Below are positions 47,714 to 61,200 of a stretch of DNA of 64,000 nucleotides, in pieces. Position 1 is the stretch's first letter; the number at the start of each line of letters is the position of its first letter. This stretch comes from Eudorina sp. 2006-703-Eu-15 (Eukaryota; Chlorophyta; Chlorophyceae; Chlamydomonadales; Volvocaceae): contig BDSI01000104.1 in assembly GCA_003117195.1 (NCBI GenBank), forward strand, positions 62,001 through 126,000, given 5' to 3'. A model generated the notes under the pieces. The model made no database searches, was not told the DNA's origin, and saw nothing but the letters and a program-made list of their open reading frames with translations. The position numbers were made by a program, and so were the translations under genes.

Positions 47714-48886
47714 GTCCTCGTGTGTTATTGTGCAACTCCTTGGATGCCTTGGAAACCACGCTGCTTTCGGGTGCTTGCATAAACCCATACCTGTACAACT
47801 ACTCATACGAGTCGTAGGCCCAAGGGCACGCAAAAAAAATCCTAGCACGTGCATGACGCTGTACAAGCAGGGAAAAGGAGACTGCTACCGTCCAAAGGGG
47901 ACGATTTAGTTGCCGATGGGCCCACATGCCCTCACAATCGAGGCTCAAATGCGCGTCTGTGCGCGTACGTACCTTGATGAGGTGGCTTCCTCGGCACGGT
48001 CTTTTATGAATGTGGATGCATTGTGGATCCCTTTCCTTGTTATTCAGATTCGGTCTCTGGTGTTCGGTATGTTGGCATGCTGCGGTTCATGAACCTTATG
48101 AACCGTGGGGCCGTGAGGGATAGCATCGTGTGTGATCACTCACTGCCGCTGCTGGTTTCGCATGCAAATATTTCCAAGTACTTGGAATGCTGCCTTGGGC
48201 GCTTGATTCCGGACATGTTTCCCTAGTGATTGTCAAAGTTGCATTTGCAGTGCTCTGCCTCACGACGACATAATGAAAACACGCAGATCACAACTGGCAA
48301 TGTCAGCTATTATCGGTAGTTGAAGTGCGGTTCAAACGCATGGCATTAAGCGCCCCAGCGAAACTTCCGCAACCTCAGACGGAAGGATGAAGGTAATCAA
48401 CCGTACGTGTGATCAGTCGACAGATCCAGTTAGATATATGGATTACCTGAAAGACCACAAGCCGGTTCCCTAATGTTAGAAGCGCTCTGACGACGGTGAT
48501 GTTTCGGGTGCTTCCCTCTGATACGGGTACAAATGCAAAATGTTTTCAATACCACAGACCGGTAATCTTTGTCAGGGAATTTGGGCGCTTCTGGTGAGAT
48601 CCTCCGCAAGTGTGCGCGTGCGGTGCATGGACAACTCGGGAACAGTCGCTGAATCAGGATCACTGCGGGATCTTGAGACTTCATGTCAATTGACTGTACG
48701 TATAAAGAGATTGCCCAAGAGGGCCGGGCGAGGTACGCCCTTGTACCTCCGCGCGACCCGTACCGCCGAGGGTTGGAATCAATCAGTTAAAATCTTGATG
48801 GAATTCTCAATTGACCGGTCTGCACTCTTCCTATTAAACAAGGAAACAGATTGTTAGCATCTGTCCCCTCTTTGATATTACTCAGA
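47714..48886. other. Intergenic region upstream of YCF54
   Basis: Relatively AT-rich sequence without a supported gene. The last few hundred bases presumably hold the YCF54 promoter and 5' UTR. No motif I can name. Confidence 0.45.
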
Positions 48887-49804
48887 ATGGCCCAGACCAT
48901 GTCGATGCAGCGCACTACCGGCACGGCCGTCAGCCGCAGGGCTGCCGTTGCCCCTGTCAGTCGCCCCGTGGCTAGGCCTTTCACCTCCAAGCGACCATCT
49001 ATGGCCGCGGCTCGTGATGTCGAGATCAACCTGGCCAGGAACACCGTCGCTCGGGCTGCTGCCGCTGCCGAGTCTTCTGCGGCAAACAAGTCTGGCGAGA
49101 CCAAGGCATGTTAGTTGCAGCTGAAGCATATTATCTTATGTTTTCATAGTTATGTTTGGATCTGCAGGAATGGGCGGCGCTGGTCTGCAACGCCGAGTTC
49201 CTCTTGAACGATCCCCAGAACGAGTCCCTGGCCGAGCAGCTCCGTGAGCGTGTTCGCTTCTTCAAGGAGCAGAACCGTGATATTGATTTCTACATTGTCC
49301 CAGAGCCTGTTTGGCTGGATAAGAAGTTCCCTCAGCAGGCGAAGCAGGTCAAGCGGCCTTGCGTCGCCCTGATTTCAACGGACAAGACCTGGATCACGTA
49401 AGCAGTTATCTTAATATCGACTTATGTTTTGATATGCACAGCTTTCGGCCGGGGGGCATTTCCGGGCGGCCGAACTTGCTGTTTTCAGCGGATGTGCAAA
49501 GCGCTTAGATCTTTTTTACCATTGAATATATGTAATAAGAAGGATTGTTCTTGCAATGGAAGATCTACGAGATCCATCTTCGGGATGAAGATATGTTGCG
49601 CCCTTGTGCATACTTACGCTGGTCCACAGGTTCATGAAGCTGCGCATTGACCGTGTTCTGCGCATTGACCTCTCGGGCATGCCGGACAGCGAGGTCTTGG
49701 CTGTTGGTGGTCAGGTGCCGGACTTCAAGCCGGCGGAGAAGTGGACCGCGCCCTACGCGCCGTACACGGCAGGCTGGTGGGACGTCTTCGTGCCCAAGCA
49801 CTAA
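48887..49804 (+). CDS. YCF54: YCF54/LCAA, auxiliary subunit of the Mg-protoporphyrin IX monomethyl ester cyclase
   Basis: Plastid protein needed for the aerobic oxidative cyclase that closes the isocyclic ring of chlorophyll. Exons 48887-49105, 49168-49397 and 49630-49804 total 624 nt (207 residues). The first about 70 residues (MAQTMSMQRTTGTAVSRRAA...) are rich in Ala, Arg, Ser and Thr without acids, like a chloroplast transit peptide. The mature part carries the family blocks NAEFLLNDPQNESLAEQLRE, IDFYIVPEPVWLD, KRPCVALISTDKTWITFMK and WTAPYAPYTAGWWDVFVP. Intron 1 (49106-49167) has a GC-AG boundary: the nearby GT donor would put a TGA at the junction. Intron 2 is canonical. Identity rests on remembered family motifs; no alignment was run. 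Confidence 0.9.
49106..49167 (+). other. Probable GC-AG intron in YCF54
   Basis: 62-bp intron starting AAG|GCATGT and ending CTGCAG|GAA. Exon 1 must end in phase 0 to join EWAALVCNAEF, and the only matching boundary uses GC. Using the GT at 49110 gives T+GA, a stop codon. Confidence 0.7.
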
Positions 49805-52255
49805 GCGTCCGTAGCCATGACCAGCGATGTGGATGGCACTGGACTGAACTGTTGTCCCAATGACGATGTGGGCCAGCACATGGTCGACTAGGTTAGCTGC
49901 AGGGGGTGTGGATGGGAGGAGCGGGAGGGGGTTTAACGGTGCGCAAGCACTGCAGCAGTGCTTCCAACGGACCTGGGTTTAGCGGGTAGGTTTACCAACT
50001 GTATTGCTGGGACGTTTTGGCTGAGTATGCATTTCCAGCCTGCACGGATGGCTGTGTGATGCGTCCTGGTGACAGGAGGAATGTCAGGTCGTCGCGTTTC
50101 TTCAATTATCTTGAAATGTAGGAGACGCGCGCCCTGCATTCCAGCGGGCCTTCTTTTTTGTACACTGATTGAGCGTCCTTGTGCGTACTGGACTGCCTAG
50201 GTAGCTGCCTGTCTTGACCGTGCCTGTGTGGGTGGTGAGCATGACTAGAGTTTGACGCCATTTCTATTACGACAGACGACGCTTAAGATGATTATCATTG
50301 ATTGCGCGCACGCTGACTCTTTGATATGCCACTAGTGGCGTCCTCATGACGATGTAGGGCCTCTGCAACGCGTGGGTGCAGGCTGAATGGAAGGGCTGGC
50401 CCGTGGCGGAGGCTCTGCAGACATGGTGTGGTTGGGGGCAAACCCGGACTTTAATGGGTTTTGCCTGCGCATGGTGGTTTTTTCACATGCCACCCCAGGC
50501 TGCATTTCCCTTTCAGATTGTAAGTGTTTTGGCACACCGGTCATTCACTCTTGTGTCAACGTGCAGCGGGGGCCATCATTCAGGAACGACAGCGTGGGGT
50601 TGCGCGATCGACACGCGGAATACCGGACGGCGAATGCGCAGATCCCCATGTGTCGTACGGCACGCATCGGGACGCAGCAGTACGACGAGGGATCATCCTC
50701 ACATTGTTTACTGTGATGGTGGGCTTGCTATGCACTCATGCTGAAACTTTGGGACTGCATAGCACCGCTGAGGGTTGTCGGCAGGTGGCCTCAATGATGG
50801 TCGTGTCCGACCCAATGCAGCATCAGCGCATGTGCTCTTCTGACAGCACTCATCACTCCACGGGCACATTTGGGAAAGGGAATCAGCAGCGCCAATATCG
50901 AAACTAATTACACGTGAGCAGGGTGACAGCCAGGGTGCGTAGCGCTTAGGACAGGGAGGACTGCAAAAGACCATTTCGCACCCTTTCCCCCCAAATCACT
51001 CGTGCCATCGGAGCCAATGCATCTTGCAGAGCTTCCTCGGCGCGGCCCCCCAATCAGCAGCTTGCCCGCACCCCAACACTTCGGAACGGACGCACCAACA
51101 CCCCTCAATCACGCACGTCTTGCACTTTACCCGTTATTCAGTCCACCCGGTGTTGCATCCGCCGCAGCAGCGGTGGAGTAGCGAGATCAAAATCAAAACA
51201 CGCGCACACCTGGCCTGTACGTGGACATCGGGTTCGCTGTTACCGTATGTAATGCCCCTCCATTCACACCACTGTCGGTCGCGTGTTCTTCGCGCATACC
51301 ACCTAGCTGTCGGAACGGGTTGCGCCATCGGGTTGCGAACTTGTCTAGGACCCGCATGATAGCCATCCGCGCCGTTATTACCGGGAGCGCACTCCCCAGA
51401 GAAAACGCACGCGCACAAACGCACTTGTTGGATGTCTCGTCTTCACCTCATGACTTCCTCCCCCATGACCGCACCATATGCTCCACGGCCCAGCGCGGGA
51501 CATCCCCTGGATCGCAGCCCCGCATCCCAGCCCCGCCGCACATCTCACCGTACACGCATGTTTCTTCACCCCCGGGACGTCACCCCATGTGCCTTGCTGG
51601 CCTCACGCCACCTTCAGCCGCCGGCAAACATCCACCGGAACGGCTACACACGGGGGCCGCCCGTAGAAGGTTTCAGCGCCCGGTCTCGTGACGGGACGGG
51701 ACGGGACGGGCTGTCGCCGACCCGTGGGTCCATGGACAGAGGAACCGGATGAGACACACCAAGCGCTTCAACAGAGGGTCCGAAGGCGTCAGGCGCTGCC
51801 GGGGAGCCACGTCCCGTGAGCGCCGCTCCCAAAGGGCAGGCCACTCCGCTTTCTTCCCGGGGACCCTTCCGACGCTCCAGAACATCAGGCTCCTTAACCA
51901 AGGGGGCCCCTCCGGGGGATAATCGGGGCACAACTCCGAACCGCGGCGCGTCGCGCGAGCGGGCCCCCCGCCACCGGTATGTCGCACCCCTCCTCTCAGT
52001 CCAACGCTGCTCAACGCCTCCACAGCTCTCCTGCCGCCGCCAGCTCCACCTCTCTCGGCGACACTTCGCCCTTCGCCGCCTTCCACACACATCGCACCCC
52101 GGTAAGGGCGCGCGGACAGCAAGTCCAGCCCAGCCCAACCAGGCTCAATAGCCCAGCTCTGCTGAACCCACCATGTAACCCAGCTCAGCTCGGCCCAGCT
52201 GAAGCCAGATGGAGCTCCGGGTGCCGCACACCAGAGGTTCGTGGGGGTGGGCTCC
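49805..52255. other. Convergent intergenic region between YCF54 and HDS
   Basis: Contains the 3' flanks of both genes. A TGTAA, the usual volvocine polyadenylation signal, occurs at 50519-50523, about 715 bases past the YCF54 stop. It may serve that gene, but long 3' UTR use is not proven. No supported gene. Confidence 0.45.
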
Positions 52256-55200
52256 TTAGGCTGCCCCCACCAGCTCCTTGCCCACCGCCTCCTCCTCCAC
52301 CTTGGGCGGATCCACCCACCGGCCGTGCTCCTTGATCAGCTCAATCAGCTGGTCGCAAGCCTACAGGGAGGTAGGGCGGGCGGGAGAGGCGGCCGGGGCG
52401 GGCCGGGGGCGCGGGAAGGGGTCAAGCCGGATACGGTAGCGGCGACGACAGTAGGGGGGCAGGGGTACCGAGACAGGGAAAGGAGGAAAACGGGTCGAGG
52501 GGAGGGAGAGGAGGTAAGGAGGGAGGTGAGGTGAGGGAGTGACGCTGGCGGAAGGACCCGTCAGACCTCTGAGTAGTGGCAGCAGTAGTAAGACGCGGCA
52601 CGGGGTCAAAAGTCTCTTGGACCACGCACCGTCTCTCCTCCCTTCCCCTCCCTTCCCACGGCTGCCAGCCGCCTCCCTCCCCGCACCGACGCTCTCACCC
52701 CGCCTCAAGCTCCCTCCGCGCATCCTCGACTTGCCTCCCCAGTCCCCCCTCCACTTATCACCAGCCTCGCATTCCCTTCTGCCAGCAAACACCTGCACAA
52801 CACCCGAAACGCAAACCTCGCTCCGTTCCTCCCGCCCCGCCCCGCCCCGCTTCCCGCTCCCCCGCCTCCCCGCCGCCCTCCCGGCCTGCTGCTCACCGAC
52901 TCCATGGGAATGGCGCGGCGCACCACCTCCTTGCCCACGTAGAGGTCGATCTTGCCCGGGGCACCGCCCACGTAGCCGAAGTCCGCATCCGCCATCTCAC
53001 CTGCGAGGGGGGTCACGGGGGATAAGGCAGGAGGGGCAGGCGACAACAAGGAGGTCAACATAAGAACCGGCTGCCACTTGCCAGGCGGGTGGGTTGCAAG
53101 GATCGGTACCAAATGTTTCTAGTGGATGTCACGAGACCGCACACGACCTTCAGCACCCACATGCACACATGCACACGCACCCCTTCGGCTGGTTTGAGCC
53201 CTAGGCTTCCTCCCTCTGAACACCCACCCAGGCTTCCTCCCGCTGCACACCCACCCACCTATCCGGTCCATGCCCTGATAACCCTCACCGCGGGTCGGTA
53301 TCTCCAGCACCCCCACCCCCACCCCCACTCGCACCCGCATCCCCATGTGTCAATAAGGACCCACCCCTCGCCCGCCCCACCTGGGCCGTTGACGATGCAG
53401 CCCATGACGGCGATCGCCACACCGGGCAGGTGGCCGGTGCGCTGCCGGATCTGGTCCGTCACCTCCTGCGGGGCGGAGGAGGAGGAGGGGGGAGGGGGAG
53501 GAGGAGGGGCGCGGAGAGGTGAGGGGCAGGGCTTGCGGGAGGGCGGCAGGAGGGGAGGAGGCGGAACCAACGATGTGGGAAAGAGTGGTCACGCAGCACG
53601 CGAGATGGCAGCTGGATCGCCTGACAGCAGAGATCCGTGGGTTACCCCGGTGCTGTCCCGGCACACACCCTCGCCCCTGCCCTCCAACTCCTCTTCACAC
53701 CCCAATTTCTACTCACCATCACCCATACGACACAATCCGCCCTCCCATACCCCCTCCTCCTCCTTCCGCCCCGCACCGACCCGGCCCCCACTCTCTCCTT
53801 TCCCCCCTCCCCACACACATCCGCCCACCCAGCCGCTTCCCCCCTTGACAATAATAAAGACAGCGAACCCGCTCTGCCACCCCCCCCCACACACAAACAC
53901 ACCTGCAGGTTGAAGAGGGTGCGGCCGCACGAGGGGCACGACACGTACTCGGTCTTGGTGTTGCGCATGCGGCTGCCCTGCAGCAGTCCGAACGCGGTGG
54001 TGCGCAGGAAGTCCAGGTCCTCGCCGGGGCACTCGATCAACGCGCCATCGCCCAGGCCGTCAACCTGGGGAGGGGGGATGAGAGGGTGGGGTGGGGGGTG
54101 GGTGAGAGGGTTGGGAGATGGGCGGGGAACGATGAACTGCCAGCGCAAGGCGGGGTTGGATAGGGTTGTAAGGAGGATTGCAGGGAGGGAGAGAGGGGTG
54201 TAACACGTGGGGGGGGGAGGAGAAAGAGTCCATCGGCCAACCCAACAGCCCAACACCCCTCCTCATTGCCCTCATTGCATTTGCTCCGACAGCAGCGCAG
54301 TATTGAGTACGTCTACCCCTCCCCTCCTCCCCCTCCCCTCCTCCCCCTTCCCTCCTCCCCCTCCCCTCCTCCCCGTGCTCCCTCACCAGGCAGCCTCCGA
54401 CCAGCGAGCCGGTCTTGATGACGATCTCGTCCCGGACGGTGCCCTCCGGGAAGCGGATGTTGTGGATCACCGGCGTCGTCACGTTGTGGCGCTTGAGGGC
54501 GTCGAACACGCGGCGGGAGGCGTGCAGGCGGCTGACGCCGTCCGCCACATTGAGCAGCACCACGATGGGGGCCAGGCCCTGCAGGGCCGCCAGCTGATCC
54601 TCGCTCTCGGTGCCGTCCACCTCGATGGCCCAACGGGTCGAGCCCTACAGGGAGGGACGGAGGGTGGGGGGAGGGTGGGGGGACGTGAGGAGGAGGGGAA
54701 GGAGAGGGGATAGGAACTTGGTAGAAGATCCCGGGAGGGTTATGAAGCAAAGAAAAATCAAACGCTGAGGGGAGGGGTTGAGATCCGGGGGAGTAGGGGG
54801 CCCGGCGGCGGAGGTTGGCAACCAAGACATCCCGGGTAAACCATCCGCTATGATGGAAGATGAACAGGAAGGCCACGTCGCACGGGCGAGGATGGACATC
54901 CGCGGCCGGCGACCCCCCCCAGCCAGCCACACCCTCCTACCCCTCCATCCCGCCCATCCGCCCATCCCCCCACCTCACCTCCGGCAGCTGCACTCCGCCC
55001 GCCGCCGCCTGCTTGAGCGGCACCAGGGCGATGGCCCCCGGCAGCGGGTCCTTGGCCAGGGCCTCTAGGGGGGCGATCACGTGGGTGGTCACCTCCTGAG
55101 GGGCGGAGGGAGGGAGGAGGGGGGGGAGGGGGAGGGGAGGGAGGGGGAGGAAACACGGCAGGAGGGGGAGGGGTACAGGGCGTTGGTGGACATCATAAAG

Positions 55201-58200
55201 GGACAGGAGAAGGAGGGGTAGAGGAGCAGGGGAAAGCGGCGGGGGGCGATGACGATGGCGCATCTGATTACGCGGCATCTGTCAGGTAACGAGTTATGTG
55301 GCAAGCAAAAACGGGCAAGTGGGTCGGGGCGGCTTCCGTTCCCTCCCACCCTGTCGTCCCCGGGAACCTCTCCCCTCCCTCCCTCCCTCCCTCCCTTGCC
55401 CCACGACACCCCACCGCATCCAACACACCCGCCCCTCCACCCGCCCACCTGCAGGCGGCGCAGCGCCCTGCGGCCCTCCTTGTCGGCGGTCGACGGGATC
55501 TCGCGCATCACGATCGAGTCCGCGGTGGCGATGTCCTTGAAGGGCATACCCACAGCCAGTTTGGCGCCCAGCTTCTTGTACGTGATCTGAAAGGGGGAGG
55601 GGGGGCGGTGGGTTCGGGTCAGGTGGGGTCCGCGGACGGCGGCATATGAGGAGAGGAGAGGAGACCCAGGGATGCGGGGTGGGGGCGTCCGAGCAGCTTC
55701 GCACCAGGAGGAGGTCGAACAGGAGGAGACCCGACCCGAACTGCCACCGGCACTGGCACGCGTGTGTTGACTGGCATGTAATCAATGCATCCCCGTCGAA
55801 CGGAGCTTGAGGGAGGAGGGGCGGGCGCAAAGAGGAGGTCAAATCAATGACTGTTGCTCACTAAATGCACCCACCGAGGGAGGCCTCAGCGCAGACGGAC
55901 CTCCACACACACACACACACGTCCGGGCTTGCCTTACTACCCCCAGCCCACCCTGAAACCCCGAACCCGTCCTTGGACCCGCAGCCCCTCCGATAACCTC
56001 ACTACCGTTCCGACCCCTCTCACAACCTTCTAAACCTCCCTATACCTCTCTCTTAGCACCTCGTCGCCCCCTCCCTGCTGCACCCCCCCCCCGCCCGCAC
56101 CTCGGGCGTCTTGAGGTCCGCCATCGACACGGCCGAGAAGACGGTGCCGTCCCGGTGCAGCACCCCGCGGAAGTCCAGGTCCTCACCCGGCTGCTGCACG
56201 GGCAGGTCGCCCACGCGGCGCTTGAAGGTGTGCGTGTCGCGGGTGGTCTCGGAGAAGGGGGCCACACCCAGGCCCTGGGAGGGAGGGGGAGGGAGGGACG
56301 GGAAGGGGGGCAGGGGGGCAGGGAGGGAGGGGCGGGGAGCCGGGTCAGGCCAGGGCGGGGCGGCGGTTCCGTTTGGACGGAGTTGGGAGGCGGCCAAGAG
56401 GCGCTTGGTTGTAAATGAAGGGTAAGTGGCCGCACTGACTGAAGGAGCCGGGGCCGGGGGCGGGGTGCGCCAAGGTTTGGTATACACGCACAAGAAAGGC
56501 TGCGCTGACTGCGCGAGGTGGTACGATGGCGGATCCGCGGCCGGAGGTGGTTTCGTGGAACGGCTTTGGGGGAAGTAGTTGCAGCCCCTAGCCCGGGTTG
56601 GTCAAAAGGGGGAGGGCTCTGGTGGACACAATCACGTCCCATTCACCTCGCTGACCTTTCAGACCTCAAGACCTCCGACGTGCCCCCGAGGTGCCGCTCG
56701 CCGTGAAATCCCCGCCGGAAGAAAGCGCCCGCCCCCGGGCCCCTCCCAAACACACACACCGCCCAGCCCCTCATCCCACCCCCAAGCGGCCCACTCCGTT
56801 CCGGTCCTGGAGGGTCACCCCACCCCCTCCCCACCCCCGGAATGAAAATGTCCCCTGGCAACACCCTACATACCCCCCCTCCCCTCCCCTCCCCCCCCTC
56901 CCCACCGAGTTCCATGAGCTCTCCCCCAGCCCCGCCAGCCGCTTGCACGGGTCGATCTCGTACTCGGGGTCCTCGGTGAGGGACACCCGGATGGTGTCCC
57001 CCAGGCCGTCCATCAGCAGCGCACCGATACCGATGGCGCTCTTCATGCGGCCGTCCTCGCCCTCGCCCGCCTCTGGGGAAGGGTGGGCGGATCGGTGGGT
57101 GGGTGGGTGGTATCGGAAATTGCTTGGACTTAGGGGTACAGGAAATTCGGAGGATTGCGTGATGGTGGCGGGGAAGGGGGTGGGTAAAGGGGGGTTCAGC
57201 GAACTAGGACGGGCGGCGGCTCGGCTGGGCGGGTGGGTGGGTTCCGCGAATTGAGGCAGTAGCAAAGATCAACGAGGTGGGCGTGTATGTGTGGTGTATG
57301 GGTCGTGAAGGTGTGTTTCTTAGGCAGGCAGAACAGGAGTGCGCGACATGCGTGTGATTGTGTGTATGGGGGGTGGTGTAGGAGGAGGGGTGGGGCCCCT
57401 TCCGTGTCTCCAGCAAGCCACCTCAGCCCCCCTCCCCTCCCCTCCCCTCCCCTACCCTACCCTACCCTCCCCTCCCCCCCTCACCGGTGACCCCAAGGTG
57501 GAGCGGGTAGTCCCAGCCCTTCTTGTACATCTCCTCGGACAGCAGGCGGTAGGCCTGCACCATCACCAGCGGGTTGGACGCCTTCATGGAGAACACAAAG
57601 TTGTGGTAGTCGTGCTTGCGGCACACGTCCGCGAACTCGAACGCCGACTCCACCATGCCGCTGGTGGGGGAGGAGGAGGGGGGAAGGGGGAGGGATATAG
57701 GAGGGGTGGGAATAGGAGGGGCGGGTACAGGAAATTGATAGACATTTCGATCTAGAAGGGCGGGGGGACACACAACATGGAGGAAGAGGAGCGGGAAGAA
57801 GGGGGCCACAGGAGAATGGTGGACATCTTTATACTGCGCTGCTGCCAGAGCAAGATCCGCGCCCACCGGTACGGCACTCCTCGCCGTGCCCCTCCTGCCC
57901 GTGATGCGGATGGATGCGCCTTCCACACCGCCTCAAAACCGCCACCCGGGCCTCTCCCACCCTCCCCCAACCCCTCCTCGCGGGCCCCCACCTCCCCAGC
58001 CAGCACCACCAAGGCGTCCCCTCCACCCCCCCACACACACCCACCACCCACCGTGGCGTATCGCCATAGTACGACAGGATGCGAGCGGACAGCGATCCGT
58101 GGTTGGTGCCGATACGGACGGCCCTGCCCAGCTCCTTGCACTTGAGCACCAGCGGGGTGAAGGTCTCCTCGATCAGCTCCCGCTCGCGCTCAAACTCCTG

Positions 58201-61200
58201 TGGAGGAGTGCAGGCGGGGGTTGAGGGGGAGAGGGGGCGGCGCAGCGCGATAGATGAAGGACAGATGGAGGACAGATGGAGGACACGGGTTTGTGCGCGT
58301 GGGGTTGGGGGCGGGTGTGCTTGTGTTTGTGGTTATGCGGATAGCGAATTGTGAGTGGTGGAGGGTGGGGAGGTAGTCAGCTGCTGCTTAGATTCGGCCC
58401 TTCGCGCGGAGGAGAGGGAGGGAGGGAGGAGAGGGAGGGAGGAGAGGGAGAGAGGAGAGGGAGGGAGGAGAGGGAGGGAGGAGAGGGAGGGAGGAGAGGG
58501 AGGGAGGAGAGGGAGGGAGGAGAGGGAGGGAGGAGAGGGAGGGAGGAGAGGGAGGGAGGAGAGGGAGGGAGGGAAGGCACAGCAGAGGGTTGCCGAGTGT
58601 CACAGAGGACAGCTGTGCAGCCCGCAGCCAACCCCTCATTGCGGGGCACCCTTCGCCGCCCTGCCTCCCGCCCCTACAGCCGGGCGGGCCCCCTTGCTGG
58701 ACCCCCAGCCACGACGACGCATTGCGGCCCTCACGCCCCCCGAAACCCCCCGTCCCCCACCCCGCCCGACCTCAGCTCGACACTACCTGGAGCACTAGGC
58801 CTGCGGAGGGACTGTAGCTCCGATACCCCCGCTCAGACCCTACCGTCGTACAGGCAATACAGTCAATGATCAAACATCCTCATGTTACTCAGGCCGCTTG
58901 CTGAACAGGCTCCCGCCGCCGTCTCCTCCCTCCTGCCCCCCTCCCGCCCGCCCCCGGCCCCCCTCTCCCCCGCAAGGTCAGGGCTGGCTATAATTGTACC
59001 CTCCCCCTTTGCACAGTACCCTCCCCCTTGCACAGTAACTGACCCGCGGGTCGTCGTAGTTGATGACCTCGAAGCTCTTCCGTCCGTCCACGAAGTTACC
59101 CGGGTTGATGCGGATCTGTTCGGGGTAGGGGAAGGGGGCAACGGGGGTTATAGGATATTGGTAGACATATTCAAGCTGCGCTGCTGCCAGAGCAAGCGGA
59201 ACGGCGTGTGTGTGGCCATCACCATCACCACCATCGCCATCGCCGGGGTGGGGCTGAAGTTTCGCGGTGCGCGGGGAACCGGGGATGGATGGCGGCGCGG
59301 GCTTGCGAAACAGCTCGGTGGGTGGATGGATAGATGGATGGGAGGGTGGTGTGCGGGGGATGGATGACACCCCCGGATGACGACCCGCGGGCACACACAG
59401 TAAAATATTTCTCAACGTCATCCGCAGGGGTCGTACCGTACGACATCAGCAGGTCCATCAGAGACACCCCAGGACGCATGGACGGGAGGGCGGTGGGATG
59501 GAGGGGATCCGACCCAGATGTGGACCGTGGGTCCGCGACAGCATCCCATCCTCCCAACTCCTTTCCCACCCCCTAACCTTAATATGTCTTGCCAATTTCC
59601 TGTACCCCCCTCCCCTCGCCATGCGCCGTCTCCAGTGCCCACTCCGCCGCCCGCGTCCACCGACGAACCGACACCTCCCCCCTCTCGCTCCCTGGAGTCC
59701 AGGGCGAGTCCCCGCTCCACCGCTCCGTCCCCCCTCCTCTCTGAAGCTCTTCTCCGCCGACCGCACATCGCATGGCGCCGTGCAAAGGCGTGCAAGGTGA
59801 CGCGGGGGAAGCCAACGCGGGGGAGGGGGCCCCGCCGCCGTCCCCATCACTCACCCTCTGGCGGAACCCCCTCCCAGGTACGACACAATAAATGATGAAC
59901 CCTGACATTTGCGTATTCATCCGCCCCTCTGGCCCGCGGGAGGCCACAACGTCACAACGTCACCTCCTATCGTTTATCGGTTTAGGGGCGATGAGCCGCT
60001 TTGGTGTTGCGTCTGCTGTCATGATGCATCTGGGCCCACCCACCCCCCACCCACCCACCCACCCCACCCACCCCCCCCACCCCCACCCACCCACATCCAC
60101 CCACCCACACCCACCCCCACCCACCCACCCCCCCACCCACCCACATCCACCCACCCACCCACCACCACACATTTCTCATTCCTCCACCCCAACCCCTAAC
60201 GTTGTACAGCCCCCGCCGTGTCCGCGCAGCTCACCTTCTCGAAGGCGTCCGCGACCATCATCGCCACGGCGGGCTGGAAGTGAATGTCCGCCACCAGGGG
60301 CACGTCGTACCTGGGTACGGTAATGGCCAGCAAGGGAACAATCCGCACACTCAATTACCCCCCCCCCACACACACACACACGCACACGCATTTCGTGACG
60401 CCGATCTCTCGCCTCTTACGCACGTCCTGCGCGACCCTCGTTGCGCGACCCTCGTTGACAGCTGTTTGAGCGGCCCGCCTCCGTCCCCCCGCCCCTGGGA
60501 GCTTGCCAGCCCCCACAAAGGGACCCGGCATGCCCCTTCCCCTTGCCCAGTTGGCTTGCCAAGGCCAGGCAGGTAGGCCGACGGCGCCCTGCCCTGCAAG
60601 GCGGCCGATAAGCCCTGCAGCGCGGCACAGCCCCTCAAGCCTGAGCGTCTAGGGCGGTCCACAAGAGAGATTGGGCCCGGCATGGCCTGGCGTCGTCTAA
60701 CCTTTGGCGACCGGCGCTTCCCTCCCCCCCACCCTTGACCGACAGCCTGTGGGGAACCTGGCGGCTGGACCCAAGCCCTGGTGGCCGACCTGTCCTTGAA
60801 GAGCTGCTCGCGGATGCGCATGCAGGCCTCCGCCTCCTTCTTGCCCTGCACCGTGATGCGGACGATATCTGCGCCAGCGTCCGCGCACTTCTTGACCTGC
60901 GCACGCGTCATGGGTAGGCACCGGGGAAGTCGGGCAGTGCCAGGGAGCCTATGCCGCCGAATTTGTGCGTTAGCCACAAAGCAATGTAAGGTTAAGGTGT
61001 TGTGGGAGCACGCGGCTGTCATCGCAACGTTTGTAGGCACGGCAATTTGACAACGACGAACCAAACAAACCGCGTTTGCAGATCCATTATGCGCAATTGC
61101 CAATTCGTTATACGGTTGACATACAGCATGAACTCGACTGGTACATGCTCGCGTAGGCAGGCCAGCGAGCACGGGCCCGCCGACGCACCAGCAAAGCCAC

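Noticed and set aside
58351..58869. Arg/Glu/Gly-rich protein of 172 codons
   Set aside because: Purine minisatellite in an HDS intron, opposite strand to the gene.
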